Notes under the pieces: model-generated
What the model was told of the DNA's origin: nothing
Databases searched by the model: none
The model's input: only the letters and a program-made list of their open reading frames with translations
Position numbers and translations under genes: made by a program
Part shown: in pieces, positions 34,061-41,849 of the stretch
How the letters are laid out: each line of letters starts with the position of its first letter
How positions within the stretch are numbered: the stretch's first letter is position 1
NCBI GenBank assembly: GCA_902478055.1
Contig: CABSJL010000008.1
Span: 1 to 56,642, forward strand
Direction of reading: 5' to 3'
Origin: an uncultured Veillonella sp.
Lineage (GTDB): Bacteria > Bacillota > Negativicutes > Veillonellales > Veillonellaceae
Length of the DNA stretch: 56,642 nt

Positions 34061-34195
34061 GTATGCCTATAATACAAAAGTTTTCGCTTCGTGGATTTTC
34101 AAAAATAAAAGAGGAATTAAAGATGTGATGTCGAACCATATAACGCCATACGCTAGTGTGAGGTAAAAACATACCGCAAGGTATAGGAGGTGACC
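34061..34195 (+). promoter_or_regulatory. Leader of the type IV pilus operon
   Basis: This 135-base gap must carry the promoter of the pilus operon. No strong -35/-10 pair is obvious. Two short dyads are present: an imperfect one around ACGCTAGTGT (34150-34159) and ATACC-GCAA-GGTAT (34171-34184), which ends just before the AGGAGGTGA ribosome site. I see no match to a known riboswitch. Confidence 0.35.
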
Positions 34196-35206
34196 ATGTA
34201 TGTAGATGTAACATTAGACGATATTATTCTGTATGCATTAGAACATCATGTCAGCGATATTCACTTTGATCCAACTAAAAGTGGTGTACAAATTAGATTA
34301 CGACAAGATGGATTATTACAAACGCATATGACTGTATCAAACGAAGAGGCAGATCTTATTATTAACCGTATTAAGGTATGTAGTACGTTAGATATTAGTG
34401 AAAAGAGATTGCCTCAAGATGGTCGTTGGGCATGGAGTCATAAGGATACATCTGTAACTATGCGCGTATCTACATTGCCCAGTTTATATGGAGAAACTTT
34501 GGTGTGTCGTCTCATGGGGAATGAAGGTAGTCATAAGGACCTAAAAGCGTTAGGTATGCGTACAGATATTTTTGAACATATTGAAGGGCTACTCAAACGT
34601 CCTTATGGATTGTTACTTATCTGTGGCCCTACCGGTAGTGGTAAGACTGCTACCTTATATGCGATGCTCCGCATGTTGAATTTAGAGGAAACAAAGCTAA
34701 TTTGCCTTGAGGATCCTGTAGAGGCTGAAATAAAAGGCGCCATCCAAATTGGTATCAACGAAAAAATCGGCTTTACTTTTGCAAAAGGGTTAAGGTCTGT
34801 ACTGCGGCAAGATCCAGATACGATTATGATCGGTGAGATTCGAGATAAGGAGACGGCAGAGCTCGCTGTTAAATCAGCTTTAACTGGACATCGCGTATTA
34901 TCCACCATTCATACTAATACAGCTATAGGCGTTGTAACGCGGCTCATGGATATGGGAGTAGAACCGTATTTAATTCGGGCTACCTTGATGGGTGCTATTG
35001 CACAGCGTCTAGTCAGAAAATTTGATGGTACATCGTATCATGGGCGGACTGCTCTGTTTGAATATTTAGAGATACCTGCTAATTCTCCACACTGGGACCA
35101 ATTAGAAACACATTTACTACTATCATTAGAGGACTCTGCTCGTGAAGCCGTAGCTCAGCATGTTACATCTATAGAGGAGGTGCATCGTTGTGGACTCATG
35201 CTGTAA
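34196..35206 (+). CDS. Type IV pilus assembly ATPase, short PilB/GspE type
   Basis: The 336-residue product is a secretion ATPase of the PilB/GspE/ComGA family that would power pilin extension at the cytoplasmic membrane. It has Walker A GPTGSGKTATLYAML near residue 145, the Asp box CLEDPVEAEI, Walker B DPDTIMIGEIRD, and the His box STIHTNTA. It is short: PilB proteins commonly exceed 500 residues, and the N-terminal N1 domain and the zinc tetracysteine are missing, as in ComGA. AGGAGGTGA precedes the ATG at 34196. It overlaps the next ATPase by 17 bases. Confidence 0.88.
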   Translation: MYVDVTLDDIILYALEHHVSDIHFDPTKSGVQIRLRQDGLLQTHMTVSNEEADLIINRIKVCSTLDISEKRLPQDGRWAWSHKDTSVTMRVSTLPSLYGETLVCRLMGNEGSHKDLKALGMRTDIFEHIEGLLKRPYGLLLICGPTGSGKTATLYAMLRMLNLEETKLICLEDPVEAEIKGAIQIGINEKIGFTFAKGLRSVLRQDPDTIMIGEIRDKETAELAVKSALTGHRVLSTIHTNTAIGVVTRLMDMGVEPYLIRATLMGAIAQRLVRKFDGTSYHGRTALFEYLEIPANSPHWDQLETHLLLSLEDSAREAVAQHVTSIEEVHRCGLML

Positions 35207-36209
35207 TACTGAAAGTTTAGAAACCATTGTTGAACAGGCGATACACTTATCATCAACAGATATTCATCTACAATGTGGGGAGCCTATTTATTTGAGACAT
35301 GGTGCTGGATTAAAGGCCACTCAATTTGTATGTACCACTACGTTGATTGAAGATATTTTGCGACGTTGTGGTATAGCATCGTATGAATGGCAATCTATTG
35401 ATGAAGCTTGTTCCTGTTGTGGTGTACGTATTCGTGTTCATCTGTATCGAGCTAATCAAACTATATGTGGCACACTTCGCTTATTGTGTCATCAACAACT
35501 TAAACTGGATGATAATAGTGAAGGTCAACTCCTACAAAAATTATGTGAATCTCATGATGGTTTATTGCTCGTCTGTGGCCCTACAGGCAGTGGTAAAAGT
35601 TTTACCTTAGCTTGCTGTATTGATTATATAAATCAAACGATGGAGCGCCATATCATCACCTTAGAAGACCCCATCGAATTTGAGTTTAAACCTAAGAAAT
35701 CGTTAATTCATCAACGCCAATTAGGTGCAGATATTAAGTCTATGTCAGATGGTATTCGAGATGCATTGAGGGAGGATCCAGATGTCATTATGGTAGGAGA
35801 ACTCCGAGATCGAGAAACCTTAGAGGCTGCTCTTCATGCAGCCGAAACAGGTCATCTTGTGATGGCAACCATGCATACACAGCGGGCTGTAATGGCTGTT
35901 CACCGTATGATTTCATTATTCCCTGGTGAACAACAAGAGGAGGTGCGTAGTCAAATATCACAAGTATTACGTGCCGTTATATGTCAACGGCTCCTTCGAT
36001 GGAATAAAAAGTTCATTACCATTCGGGATATTTTGCTAAACACGCATGCGGTAGCGAATTTGATACGTACTCGTAAGGAACCACAGATTATTTCTATTCA
36101 AGAAACACAACTACCTATGAAAACACTAGAAATGGCCGTGCGAGATGCGAAGGTACAATATGGCTCTCAGCAACAACTACATACATTATTGGATCAACAA
36201 TTATCGTAG
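35190..36209 (+). CDS. PilT-type twitching/retraction ATPase
   Basis: PilT ATPases depolymerise the pilus and drive retraction. The 339-residue product has the N-terminal PAS-like domain (STDIHLQCGEPIYLRH), Walker A GPTGSGKSFTLACC, LEDPIEFEFKPKKSLIHQR, Walker B DPDVIMVGELRD, the AAETGHLVMATMHTQRA His box and PilT-like FPGEQQEEVRSQISQVL. The GTG at 35190 has AGAGGAGG nine bases upstream and starts within pilB. A cysteine-rich N-terminus (DSCCN, later CSCC) is unusual. Presence of both motors suggests a retractile fibre. Confidence 0.88.
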   Translation: MDSCCNTESLETIVEQAIHLSSTDIHLQCGEPIYLRHGAGLKATQFVCTTTLIEDILRRCGIASYEWQSIDEACSCCGVRIRVHLYRANQTICGTLRLLCHQQLKLDDNSEGQLLQKLCESHDGLLLVCGPTGSGKSFTLACCIDYINQTMERHIITLEDPIEFEFKPKKSLIHQRQLGADIKSMSDGIRDALREDPDVIMVGELRDRETLEAALHAAETGHLVMATMHTQRAVMAVHRMISLFPGEQQEEVRSQISQVLRAVICQRLLRWNKKFITIRDILLNTHAVANLIRTRKEPQIISIQETQLPMKTLEMAVRDAKVQYGSQQQLHTLLDQQLS

Positions 36210-36217
36210 GTGAAGGT

Positions 36218-37393
36218 ATGGAGGCTTATGAATATGTCGTAAAAGATAAGAATAATGAAATGATCAAAGGTTTAATATGGGCGGATTCAGAACAGGAGGT
36301 CGGTACACGGTTAAAGCGAGAGGGATATAAGATTTATAAAATCACTTTACAAGTAGATAAGAAGAAACATAAGTGGAATCATACTATGGTGGTAGAGGTA
36401 ACCTATCAATTAGGACTACTCATCGAATCTGGCGTGCCTTTACGACGAGCATTACAGTTATTGTGTCAGGGAAAGCGAGGCCTTTTATATACAGCCTTAT
36501 ATGAATCGATTGAGCGTGGTCAAACGTTGTCTCAAGCATTGCGAAGTGAAGATTGTCCTGCCATTGCACTGGCTTTATTAGAAAGTGGAGAGGCCGCAGG
36601 TACATTAGGAGAAAGCTTGCAATATATATCACGTCACTATGATTGGGAGCGACAGGTACGGCAAAAGGTTATCAGTGCTATTTCTTATCCATTATTTTTA
36701 CTTGTATTAATGAATATCTTTTTTCTTGTTACCATCTTGTTTATTGTTCCATCCTTTGAAAAGGTTTTTACCACCATGCATATTACATTACCAGTGATGA
36801 CGCGAGCCCTCTTTGCATTAGGACAAGGGTTAAAGAATCATCCCATAGTGGTTGTTATTCTGCATTGTGTAGGCCTAGGAGCTATGGTCTTTGCATATCA
36901 TCAACATAGTATAAAACGCAAAGTACATCGTTGGCTTTGGCAGTTGGCTCACCGATACCAATGGATGACCTGCATTTACTATACAAGTATGTTAAAAGTT
37001 TGGGCGCTTTTGTTAGATTCTGGAATTTCTATTATTCACACTATGAATATTACAAGACCTTTATGGGGCAATATGTATGGTGCCGAATGTAGTGTAAATG
37101 TAGAGGCTAAATTATTATCAGGCCATTCTTTTGAAGAGAGCCTGAGAACTGAGAATATTGGAAATTCCTTTATATGGCAAATGATCTCTATTGGAGAAGA
37201 AAGTGGGGAACTCGTAAAGATGTTAGAACATTGTGGACATTATTATGAATCTATACTTTCAAAATATATTGCCCGTCTTGAGAGACTATTAGAACCGATA
37301 TTACTGACTTTGATGGGGATCGGTGTAGCCGTATTGGTTGTATCTGTTATGTATCCGTTGTTCACGTCTATTGCTAAATTGGGAGGGCAGTAG
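36218..37393 (+). CDS. Type IV pilus inner-membrane platform protein PilC/GspF
   Basis: PilC/GspF/ComGB is the polytopic platform that couples the ATPases to pilin assembly. The 391-residue product has two repeats of the T2SSF domain, one beginning EVTYQLGLLIESGVPLRRAL and one with YYTSMLKVWALLLDSGI, and three membrane segments (about residues 165-190, 207-230 and 360-385). Length is normal for the family. It starts nine bases after the pilT stop and is the third gene of the operon. Confidence 0.9.
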   Translation: MEAYEYVVKDKNNEMIKGLIWADSEQEVGTRLKREGYKIYKITLQVDKKKHKWNHTMVVEVTYQLGLLIESGVPLRRALQLLCQGKRGLLYTALYESIERGQTLSQALRSEDCPAIALALLESGEAAGTLGESLQYISRHYDWERQVRQKVISAISYPLFLLVLMNIFFLVTILFIVPSFEKVFTTMHITLPVMTRALFALGQGLKNHPIVVVILHCVGLGAMVFAYHQHSIKRKVHRWLWQLAHRYQWMTCIYYTSMLKVWALLLDSGISIIHTMNITRPLWGNMYGAECSVNVEAKLLSGHSFEESLRTENIGNSFIWQMISIGEESGELVKMLEHCGHYYESILSKYIARLERLLEPILLTLMGIGVAVLVVSVMYPLFTSIAKLGGQ

Positions 37394-37445
37394 GCATTGT
37401 TATCAAGCTATTTTACAGAATTAATAATGATAAAAGGAGGATATT

Positions 37446-37892
37446 ATGAGTTCTGTTATGCACCTAGTTCATGGATTAAATCATAGATTAGAAATATGTA
37501 GTCAATGGATTGTAGAACATCTACAAATTAATCATGTTCGAGAAAACCTGAAAAAGTCGAGAAAAGGTGGATTTACTCTAGTAGAATTAATGGTTGTCGT
37601 TGCAGTTATTGCCATATTAGCAGCCATTGCGATGCCACAATTTCTATCGGCTGCTGATAGAGCGCGAACTGCGAAGGAAACAGCAGATATTCAAATTATT
37701 AAAAATGCAACACAGCTCTATATGATTGACAAGAATGTAGATACACCGCCAACTGTAGAAAACCTATATAAAGAAGGTTATCTTACAGAACATGTTAAAA
37801 CTGCAAAGGATAAGGAATATACCATTACTTATGAAGCGGTTAATGGTGGTACTGCGAAGGCAGTTGTAGTTAAAGCTCCTGATGCACCTTAA
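37446..37892 (+). CDS. Major type IV prepilin-like protein
   Basis: The product has the class III signal GG-FTLVELMVVVAVIAILAAIA, with cleavage after Gly42, the F+1 and E+5 of type IV pilins, and a hydrophobic helix followed by a small globular domain (RARTAKETADIQIIKNATQLYMIDK). The 106-residue mature part has no disulfide pair and resembles GspG/ComGC-size subunits. The leader of 42 residues is far longer than usual; the start at ATG 37446 is well supported, with AAAGGAGG five bases upstream. It is likely the main fibre subunit. Confidence 0.88.
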   Translation: MSSVMHLVHGLNHRLEICSQWIVEHLQINHVRENLKKSRKGGFTLVELMVVVAVIAILAAIAMPQFLSAADRARTAKETADIQIIKNATQLYMIDKNVDTPPTVENLYKEGYLTEHVKTAKDKEYTITYEAVNGGTAKAVVVKAPDAP

Positions 37893-37910
37893 ACGTAATT
37901 GATATCTAGT

Positions 37911-38104
37911 ATTTAGTACTTAATATTTAATATTTAATACTTAATAGTTATTATTTAATATTTAAGTCTTAATAGTTAATGTGCATGGATTGATGATTGG
38001 AATGTAAATTTATATTTGCATTTACATATGTAGTTATATTAATAGCTATACAGTAGTTATATTTACATTAATATATGTACAGTTGATTTTAGGAAGGACA
38101 AGGT
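37911..38104 (+). repeat. AT-rich degenerate repeat spacer after the prepilin gene
   Basis: 37911-37980 is built of degenerate TTAATA/TATTTAATA units. A hairpin, ATGTAAAT (38002-38009) with ATTTACAT (38020-38027), follows, and the decamer TAGTTATATT occurs twice (38031-38040 and 38054-38063). No gene is seen in this 212-base gap. It may limit transcript read-through from the abundant prepilin to the rest of the operon, or hold a promoter. Confidence 0.55.
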
Positions 38105-38671
38105 ATGAAAGGGACTCATTATGTTATAGCGCTGATCGTGTATTTAGCATCCATAGTGCTGCCTATTATATTTTCATCACGAGCAATATCCTTTATTCAC
38201 GTTGCTTTGTATGCTGTGTTTTCACTCATCATCATAGCAGGTGCTACCATCGATATGCATTACTATATATTGCCGGATGAAGGGGCGTTAGTGCTTGTTT
38301 TAGGCGGTATAGTGTATAGCCTTATAAATGATAAGTCTATGCTTATAACGCTTATAAGTGTTATGAGTGTAGGTGCTATTACATATGGACTTCGTCTTAT
38401 GAGTCATAAAGGTTTTGGACTAGGCGATGTGAAATGGTTTTCTGCTATTGCCATGTGGCTTACGCCCTGGGAGATTGTATGCTTCTTTTACGTAGCCTTT
38501 TGTGTTGGTTCTCTCTATCTCTTACTAACAAGCTATCGTAATCGATACATTCCATTTGGTCCCTTTCTATGCTTTGGTGGTTGGTGTGCCTTACATGGCG
38601 GATCCTATATGGAGGTGTTGTACCAATGGTTAAGGCACAATCTGTACATCATCAATACGGCTCTTTGTTAG
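38105..38671 (+). CDS. Prepilin peptidase (A24), truncated form
   Basis: This aspartic membrane protease cleaves prepilin leaders after glycine. The 188-residue polytopic protein has both catalytic aspartates in context, ATIDMHYYILPDEG (D50) and GFGLGDVKW (D108), and a C-terminal IPFGPFL. It lacks the N-terminal cytoplasmic zinc/methyltransferase domain of full-length PilD, so it may cleave without methylating the new N-terminus. AGGAAGG precedes the ATG. The end overlaps the next gene by 46 bases. Confidence 0.88.
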   Translation: MKGTHYVIALIVYLASIVLPIIFSSRAISFIHVALYAVFSLIIIAGATIDMHYYILPDEGALVLVLGGIVYSLINDKSMLITLISVMSVGAITYGLRLMSHKGFGLGDVKWFSAIAMWLTPWEIVCFFYVAFCVGSLYLLLTSYRNRYIPFGPFLCFGGWCALHGGSYMEVLYQWLRHNLYIINTALC

Positions 38672-39087
38672 CTGAATGGATTATTGCGATTAGTTTATTT
38701 TTACTTCTTATTTCTATATCTTTGCCTATTGTAACAACGCCTAGCCGCTATACTCTAAATGGAAGTACTGAAGAAGTAGTATATATGTTAAAAAAGGTTC
38801 AACTTTGGTCTATGCTTGGGCATAAGTCTAATGGAAAAGGGCGTATGTTATTCATATTAAATAAAGACAGCTATACCTTAGAGGAGGATGCTCATCATCA
38901 TACAGTTAATATATCCTTACCTGCATGGATTGAAAATGTACAACCCTTAACGGTTATCTCTTTTTCTTCTCTAGGATTACCTTATGATGGAACGGAACTT
39001 ATTTTACGGGATCGAGAAAGTGGTGAGAGAAATCGTATATGGATATCTGTACAAACGGGACGTATTCGATGGGAAGAAGTACACTAA
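38626..39087 (+). CDS. Minor pilin-like protein 1 (GspH-like)
   Basis: The 153-residue product has a pilin-type N-terminus: a 12-13 residue basic/polar leader ending in glycine (HHQYG), then SLLAEWIIAISLFLLLIS with glutamate at +5. The rest is a small domain without clear homology. The cleavage residue at +1 would be Ser instead of Phe. ATG 38626 has GGAGGTG eight bases upstream inside the peptidase gene, giving a 46-base overlap. Likely a minor pseudopilin that primes or caps the fibre; this follows from the context and leader only. Confidence 0.7.
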   Translation: MVKAQSVHHQYGSLLAEWIIAISLFLLLISISLPIVTTPSRYTLNGSTEEVVYMLKKVQLWSMLGHKSNGKGRMLFILNKDSYTLEEDAHHHTVNISLPAWIENVQPLTVISFSSLGLPYDGTELILRDRESGERNRIWISVQTGRIRWEEVH

Positions 39088-39451
39088 GGGCTTTATGTAT
39101 GGAGATGCCCTAGTATCAACAGCTATTATTATGTTTATCTTGCCTGTTATATTATCTGTATTTTGGATGGCTACCTTAACAATCTATAAGGCTTACTATT
39201 GGGATCATATATTACAAGACACTATAACATATGTAGAGGAATGTAAGTCTACGTATTATCAAACGGGACATATTCAAGAATGTATACATCACTCTCAATT
39301 TATTATGAGTCCCAGTGAATCGATTACTTATAAAACACAGGTAGAGCCTATCGTAGAAAATGGCATTGTCCTACAACGATTAACTGTGCAGGCCATAGAT
39401 AATGAATCTGTTGTGTATACCTTATCTCTCGACTTGGAGGAAATACGGTGA
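38984..39451 (+). CDS. Minor pilin-like protein 2, start uncertain
   Basis: The reading frame encodes KKYTKG-FMYGDALVSTAIIMFILPVILSV: a leader ending in glycine, F at +1, an acidic D at +5, then a long hydrophobic helix, so it looks like a minor (pseudo)pilin of the GspI/J kind. The start is unclear: tandem ATGs at 38984/38987 give a long leader and a 104-base overlap with the gene before; GTG 39020/39023 gives a leader of about 23 residues. None has a good ribosome site, so translation may depend on coupling. It ends in a GTGA overlap with the next gene. Confidence 0.6.
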   Translation: MMERNLFYGIEKVVREIVYGYLYKRDVFDGKKYTKGFMYGDALVSTAIIMFILPVILSVFWMATLTIYKAYYWDHILQDTITYVEECKSTYYQTGHIQECIHHSQFIMSPSESITYKTQVEPIVENGIVLQRLTVQAIDNESVVYTLSLDLEEIR

Positions 39452-40023
39452 GGACTCGTGATGCACAAAGAGGTTTTATTTTATATTCAACACTCATCAG
39501 TATAACTATATCTACTATCGTTTTAACCTTATTGTTAGGCATAGTTTTTTATGGGGTTATGTGGAATGCAAAATTAGTAGATAGCGTAGCCATGATGGAG
39601 GATGGTCGTTATACGCGGCGCATGGTGGTGGCTCAAATCATATGGAATCCTGTACAGATAACGGTAGAGGATCAAAATAGGACATTATATATTCACGATA
39701 CTAAGCGGACTACACTAACATTACAACGCCATGCTTTGTATAGGAAGCTTACAGATGGCAGTTTACAACCTGTTAGCGGCAGCCGTATTATCGGCACAAA
39801 GGATAAACGAAATGTTGGGTATACACAAGAACATCCATTTAGTATGGATGAGAGCGGAGTAGTCCATATGCGCTGGTATATTACGAATCGATTTACTGGT
39901 GATAAAAAATATACTGCTGGATATGGAGGCTTAGCTATATATGAAGTCGCTATAGGTCAAAGTAGTATATATGATTGGTATAAAGATAATGAGGAAACAA
40001 GTCATGAACATGGGAGCCCATAA
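39448..40023 (+). CDS. Minor pilin-like protein 3 (GspJ-like)
   Basis: The 191-residue product starts MRTRDAQRG-FILYSTLISITISTIVLTLLL: a short basic leader ending in glycine, F at +1 and a hydrophobic helix, but serine at +5 rather than glutamate. Loss of E5 is typical of tip pseudopilins of the GspK type, while the size fits GspJ. The GTG start at 39448 has GGAGG seven bases upstream and overlaps the previous stop by four bases. It probably belongs to a tip complex with the neighbouring minor pilins. Confidence 0.7.
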   Translation: MRTRDAQRGFILYSTLISITISTIVLTLLLGIVFYGVMWNAKLVDSVAMMEDGRYTRRMVVAQIIWNPVQITVEDQNRTLYIHDTKRTTLTLQRHALYRKLTDGSLQPVSGSRIIGTKDKRNVGYTQEHPFSMDESGVVHMRWYITNRFTGDKKYTAGYGGLAIYEVAIGQSSIYDWYKDNEETSHEHGSP

Positions 40024-40411
40024 TGCTGGGTTTATAACCTATATCGCAGTATTTACAATGTCCTTTTTATTAGTATTAGCCTTTATGGGACTGCGTATTG
40101 GTCAAATTTGTGAAAGTAATGCAGTAGATGAATTGCATTTAGAAGAGGCTCATTATGCAGCGCAAAGTGGAGCACATTGGTTTGTAGGCTACTGTAAGGC
40201 CGGTAATACATGGGACTTTCAGGAAAAGCTAATTGTAGCTGATGATGCGGATGTGGAAATCACCATTGAAGCCGATCCATCCCGTGACAATCCTCGTCAC
40301 GTTATGAGTTATGGAAAATTGAAACATCAGGAAATAGTAAGTCGTGTACATATGTATGTGGCAGTAGATACAGATCATACTATGCATGTTATGAAGATAA
40401 AACCATATTGA
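40004..40411 (+). CDS. Minor pilin-like protein 4 (PilX/GspK-like)
   Basis: The 135-residue product starts MNMGAHNAG-FITYIAVFTMSFLLVLAFMGLR, a short leader ending in glycine followed by F and a hydrophobic helix without an acidic +5 residue. The remaining part (LEEAHYAAQSGAHWFVGY) has the helix often seen just after the membrane segment in PilX/GspK proteins. ATG 40004 has GAGGAA seven bases upstream, inside the preceding gene (20-base overlap). Four such proteins in a row match the H-I-J-K/PilVWX set of other systems. Confidence 0.65.
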   Translation: MNMGAHNAGFITYIAVFTMSFLLVLAFMGLRIGQICESNAVDELHLEEAHYAAQSGAHWFVGYCKAGNTWDFQEKLIVADDADVEITIEADPSRDNPRHVMSYGKLKHQEIVSRVHMYVAVDTDHTMHVMKIKPY

Positions 40412-40420
40412 GGTGAATCT

Positions 40421-41275
40421 ATGAAACGGAAAAAGAAAATACATACTGGTGTATGTATTACAGATGAACGTATTGTATGTGTAACAGCTCATGTAGAAAA
40501 TAAAACGATGGTCATTACCGATGCACTAGAAATGAAACGCAGTGCATCTATAGATGAGGATGTTAGAAAATTTATAGAAATGTATGATTTAGATGATGGA
40601 GCTTACAGCATGGTAGCCAATATTGATACACAAATGCATGTAGCGCCTTATGATCCTCACGATTTTGATATGAAAGAGTTCATCAAATGGAATGTAGAGG
40701 ATTACTTTACCTTTGATGGCGACAGTTTCCAAATGGATGCATGTCGTCGAGAATATCCAAGACATAATTACCATATGTTTATGGTTGCTGTAGAGCGTCA
40801 TTCATTAGAACTTTTAAAACAAGGTATACGCGATACCTATGCACCGGTGGATGTAATCGATTTCTGGCCTATTCCTATTTGTTACAGCTTGATGCGGCGT
40901 AGTGGTACCGTGACAGGTGTCGTAGAAAAGGATAATCTACACTTATGGCTGTGGTGGAATGATATATGTATTCAAGAACGGATTGTCCCTATTAGTGGCA
41001 GTGATGTATCAGAAGCTATGGAGGTGCTAGAATCTAGGCTGCAAGAATTTGGTGTAGATAAAATACAAGGGATTAAGCTGTATGGGGTAGACCAATTAAC
41101 CGATGAGGAACAAAAGGATATGGAAGCCATTATTTCTATATATGGAGAAACAGAGTATATTCCTTTATTATTCTTAGGACGTGGTCGTAATCGGTGTAAA
41201 CAAGGACAATTAGATTGGGATATGGCCATTGGTATGGCTGCAAGGGGGCTTAAATGGATTGGCTTGGGATGGTAG
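40421..41275 (+). CDS. PilM-like actin-fold assembly protein
   Basis: The 284-residue soluble protein occupies the PilM position, directly before a PilN-like gene. It has the opening TGVCITDERIVCVTAHV, typical of the beta strands that start actin/FtsA-fold PilM proteins, and FIKWNVEDYFTFDGDSFQMD, comparable to the region around the PilM pilotin-like domain. The nucleotide loops are not well kept, so it is a divergent or non-ATPase form. PilM binds the N-terminus of PilN at the cytoplasmic side. The call depends partly on context. Confidence 0.65.
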   Translation: MKRKKKIHTGVCITDERIVCVTAHVENKTMVITDALEMKRSASIDEDVRKFIEMYDLDDGAYSMVANIDTQMHVAPYDPHDFDMKEFIKWNVEDYFTFDGDSFQMDACRREYPRHNYHMFMVAVERHSLELLKQGIRDTYAPVDVIDFWPIPICYSLMRRSGTVTGVVEKDNLHLWLWWNDICIQERIVPISGSDVSEAMEVLESRLQEFGVDKIQGIKLYGVDQLTDEEQKDMEAIISIYGETEYIPLLFLGRGRNRCKQGQLDWDMAIGMAARGLKWIGLGW

Positions 41276-41849
41276 ATATATTAATCTAATGCCTCGATCG
41301 TTACGTTGGCATAGTTTATGGCATAAATATCGTTATTATCTATATGGTATGAGTATTGTATACGGAATAGTAGGATTAATAGCTATAGGTTGGTGTTGGT
41401 CTGGTTATAAACAGTATAAGACTGAAAAGGCAGAACTATTGACGCTATTGGAAAATCCGCAGTATCAGTCAATTGAAAAACAGTATGAGGATATAGCATC
41501 AGTTAAAAATAAAATACTTAAGAATAGTTCGGGGAAAAATAAAAAAACTATTTTTCAAAATACTATCGTTTTATATGTCCTTGATATAGCTATGGAGCAA
41601 GGAATTAGTTTACAACACCTCAATATAAAAGATGAACATATTAGTGTAGATGGTATAGGCCATAGTGATGAAGCATGCCGTAAATTTATAGCTAGTCTTC
41701 AACAAAGGTTAATTGGAATGGATTGTCATGGAACAGTTAAAGCAGATCAAGGTATATATACATTCCATATGGAAGGATCTAAAGGAGAGCACAACACATC
41801 CAGTAGAGAAGATAGTAATGATCATACTAGTGTGGGGTATCATCATTAG
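41259..41849 (+). CDS. PilN-like membrane assembly protein
   Basis: The product has the PilN pattern: a short cytoplasmic N-terminus with YINLMPRS (the INLLP-like motif that contacts PilM), one membrane helix (YGIVGLIAIGWCWSGY), a coiled-coil and a periplasmic ferredoxin-like domain. No ATG fits well. TTG 41259 with AAGGGGG ten bases upstream is the best start; TTG 41229 would lengthen it by ten residues. It overlaps the PilM-like gene by 17 bases and the next gene by over 100. Confidence 0.62.
   Translation: MAWDGRYINLMPRSLRWHSLWHKYRYYLYGMSIVYGIVGLIAIGWCWSGYKQYKTEKAELLTLLENPQYQSIEKQYEDIASVKNKILKNSSGKNKKTIFQNTIVLYVLDIAMEQGISLQHLNIKDEHISVDGIGHSDEACRKFIASLQQRLIGMDCHGTVKADQGIYTFHMEGSKGEHNTSSREDSNDHTSVGYHH

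Noticed and set aside
34061..34195. A c-di-GMP riboswitch upstream of the pilus genes
   Set aside because: I looked for the GEMM-type conserved core (GGCAAAC and ACGCAAAGCC type segments) and did not see it; only short dyads are present.
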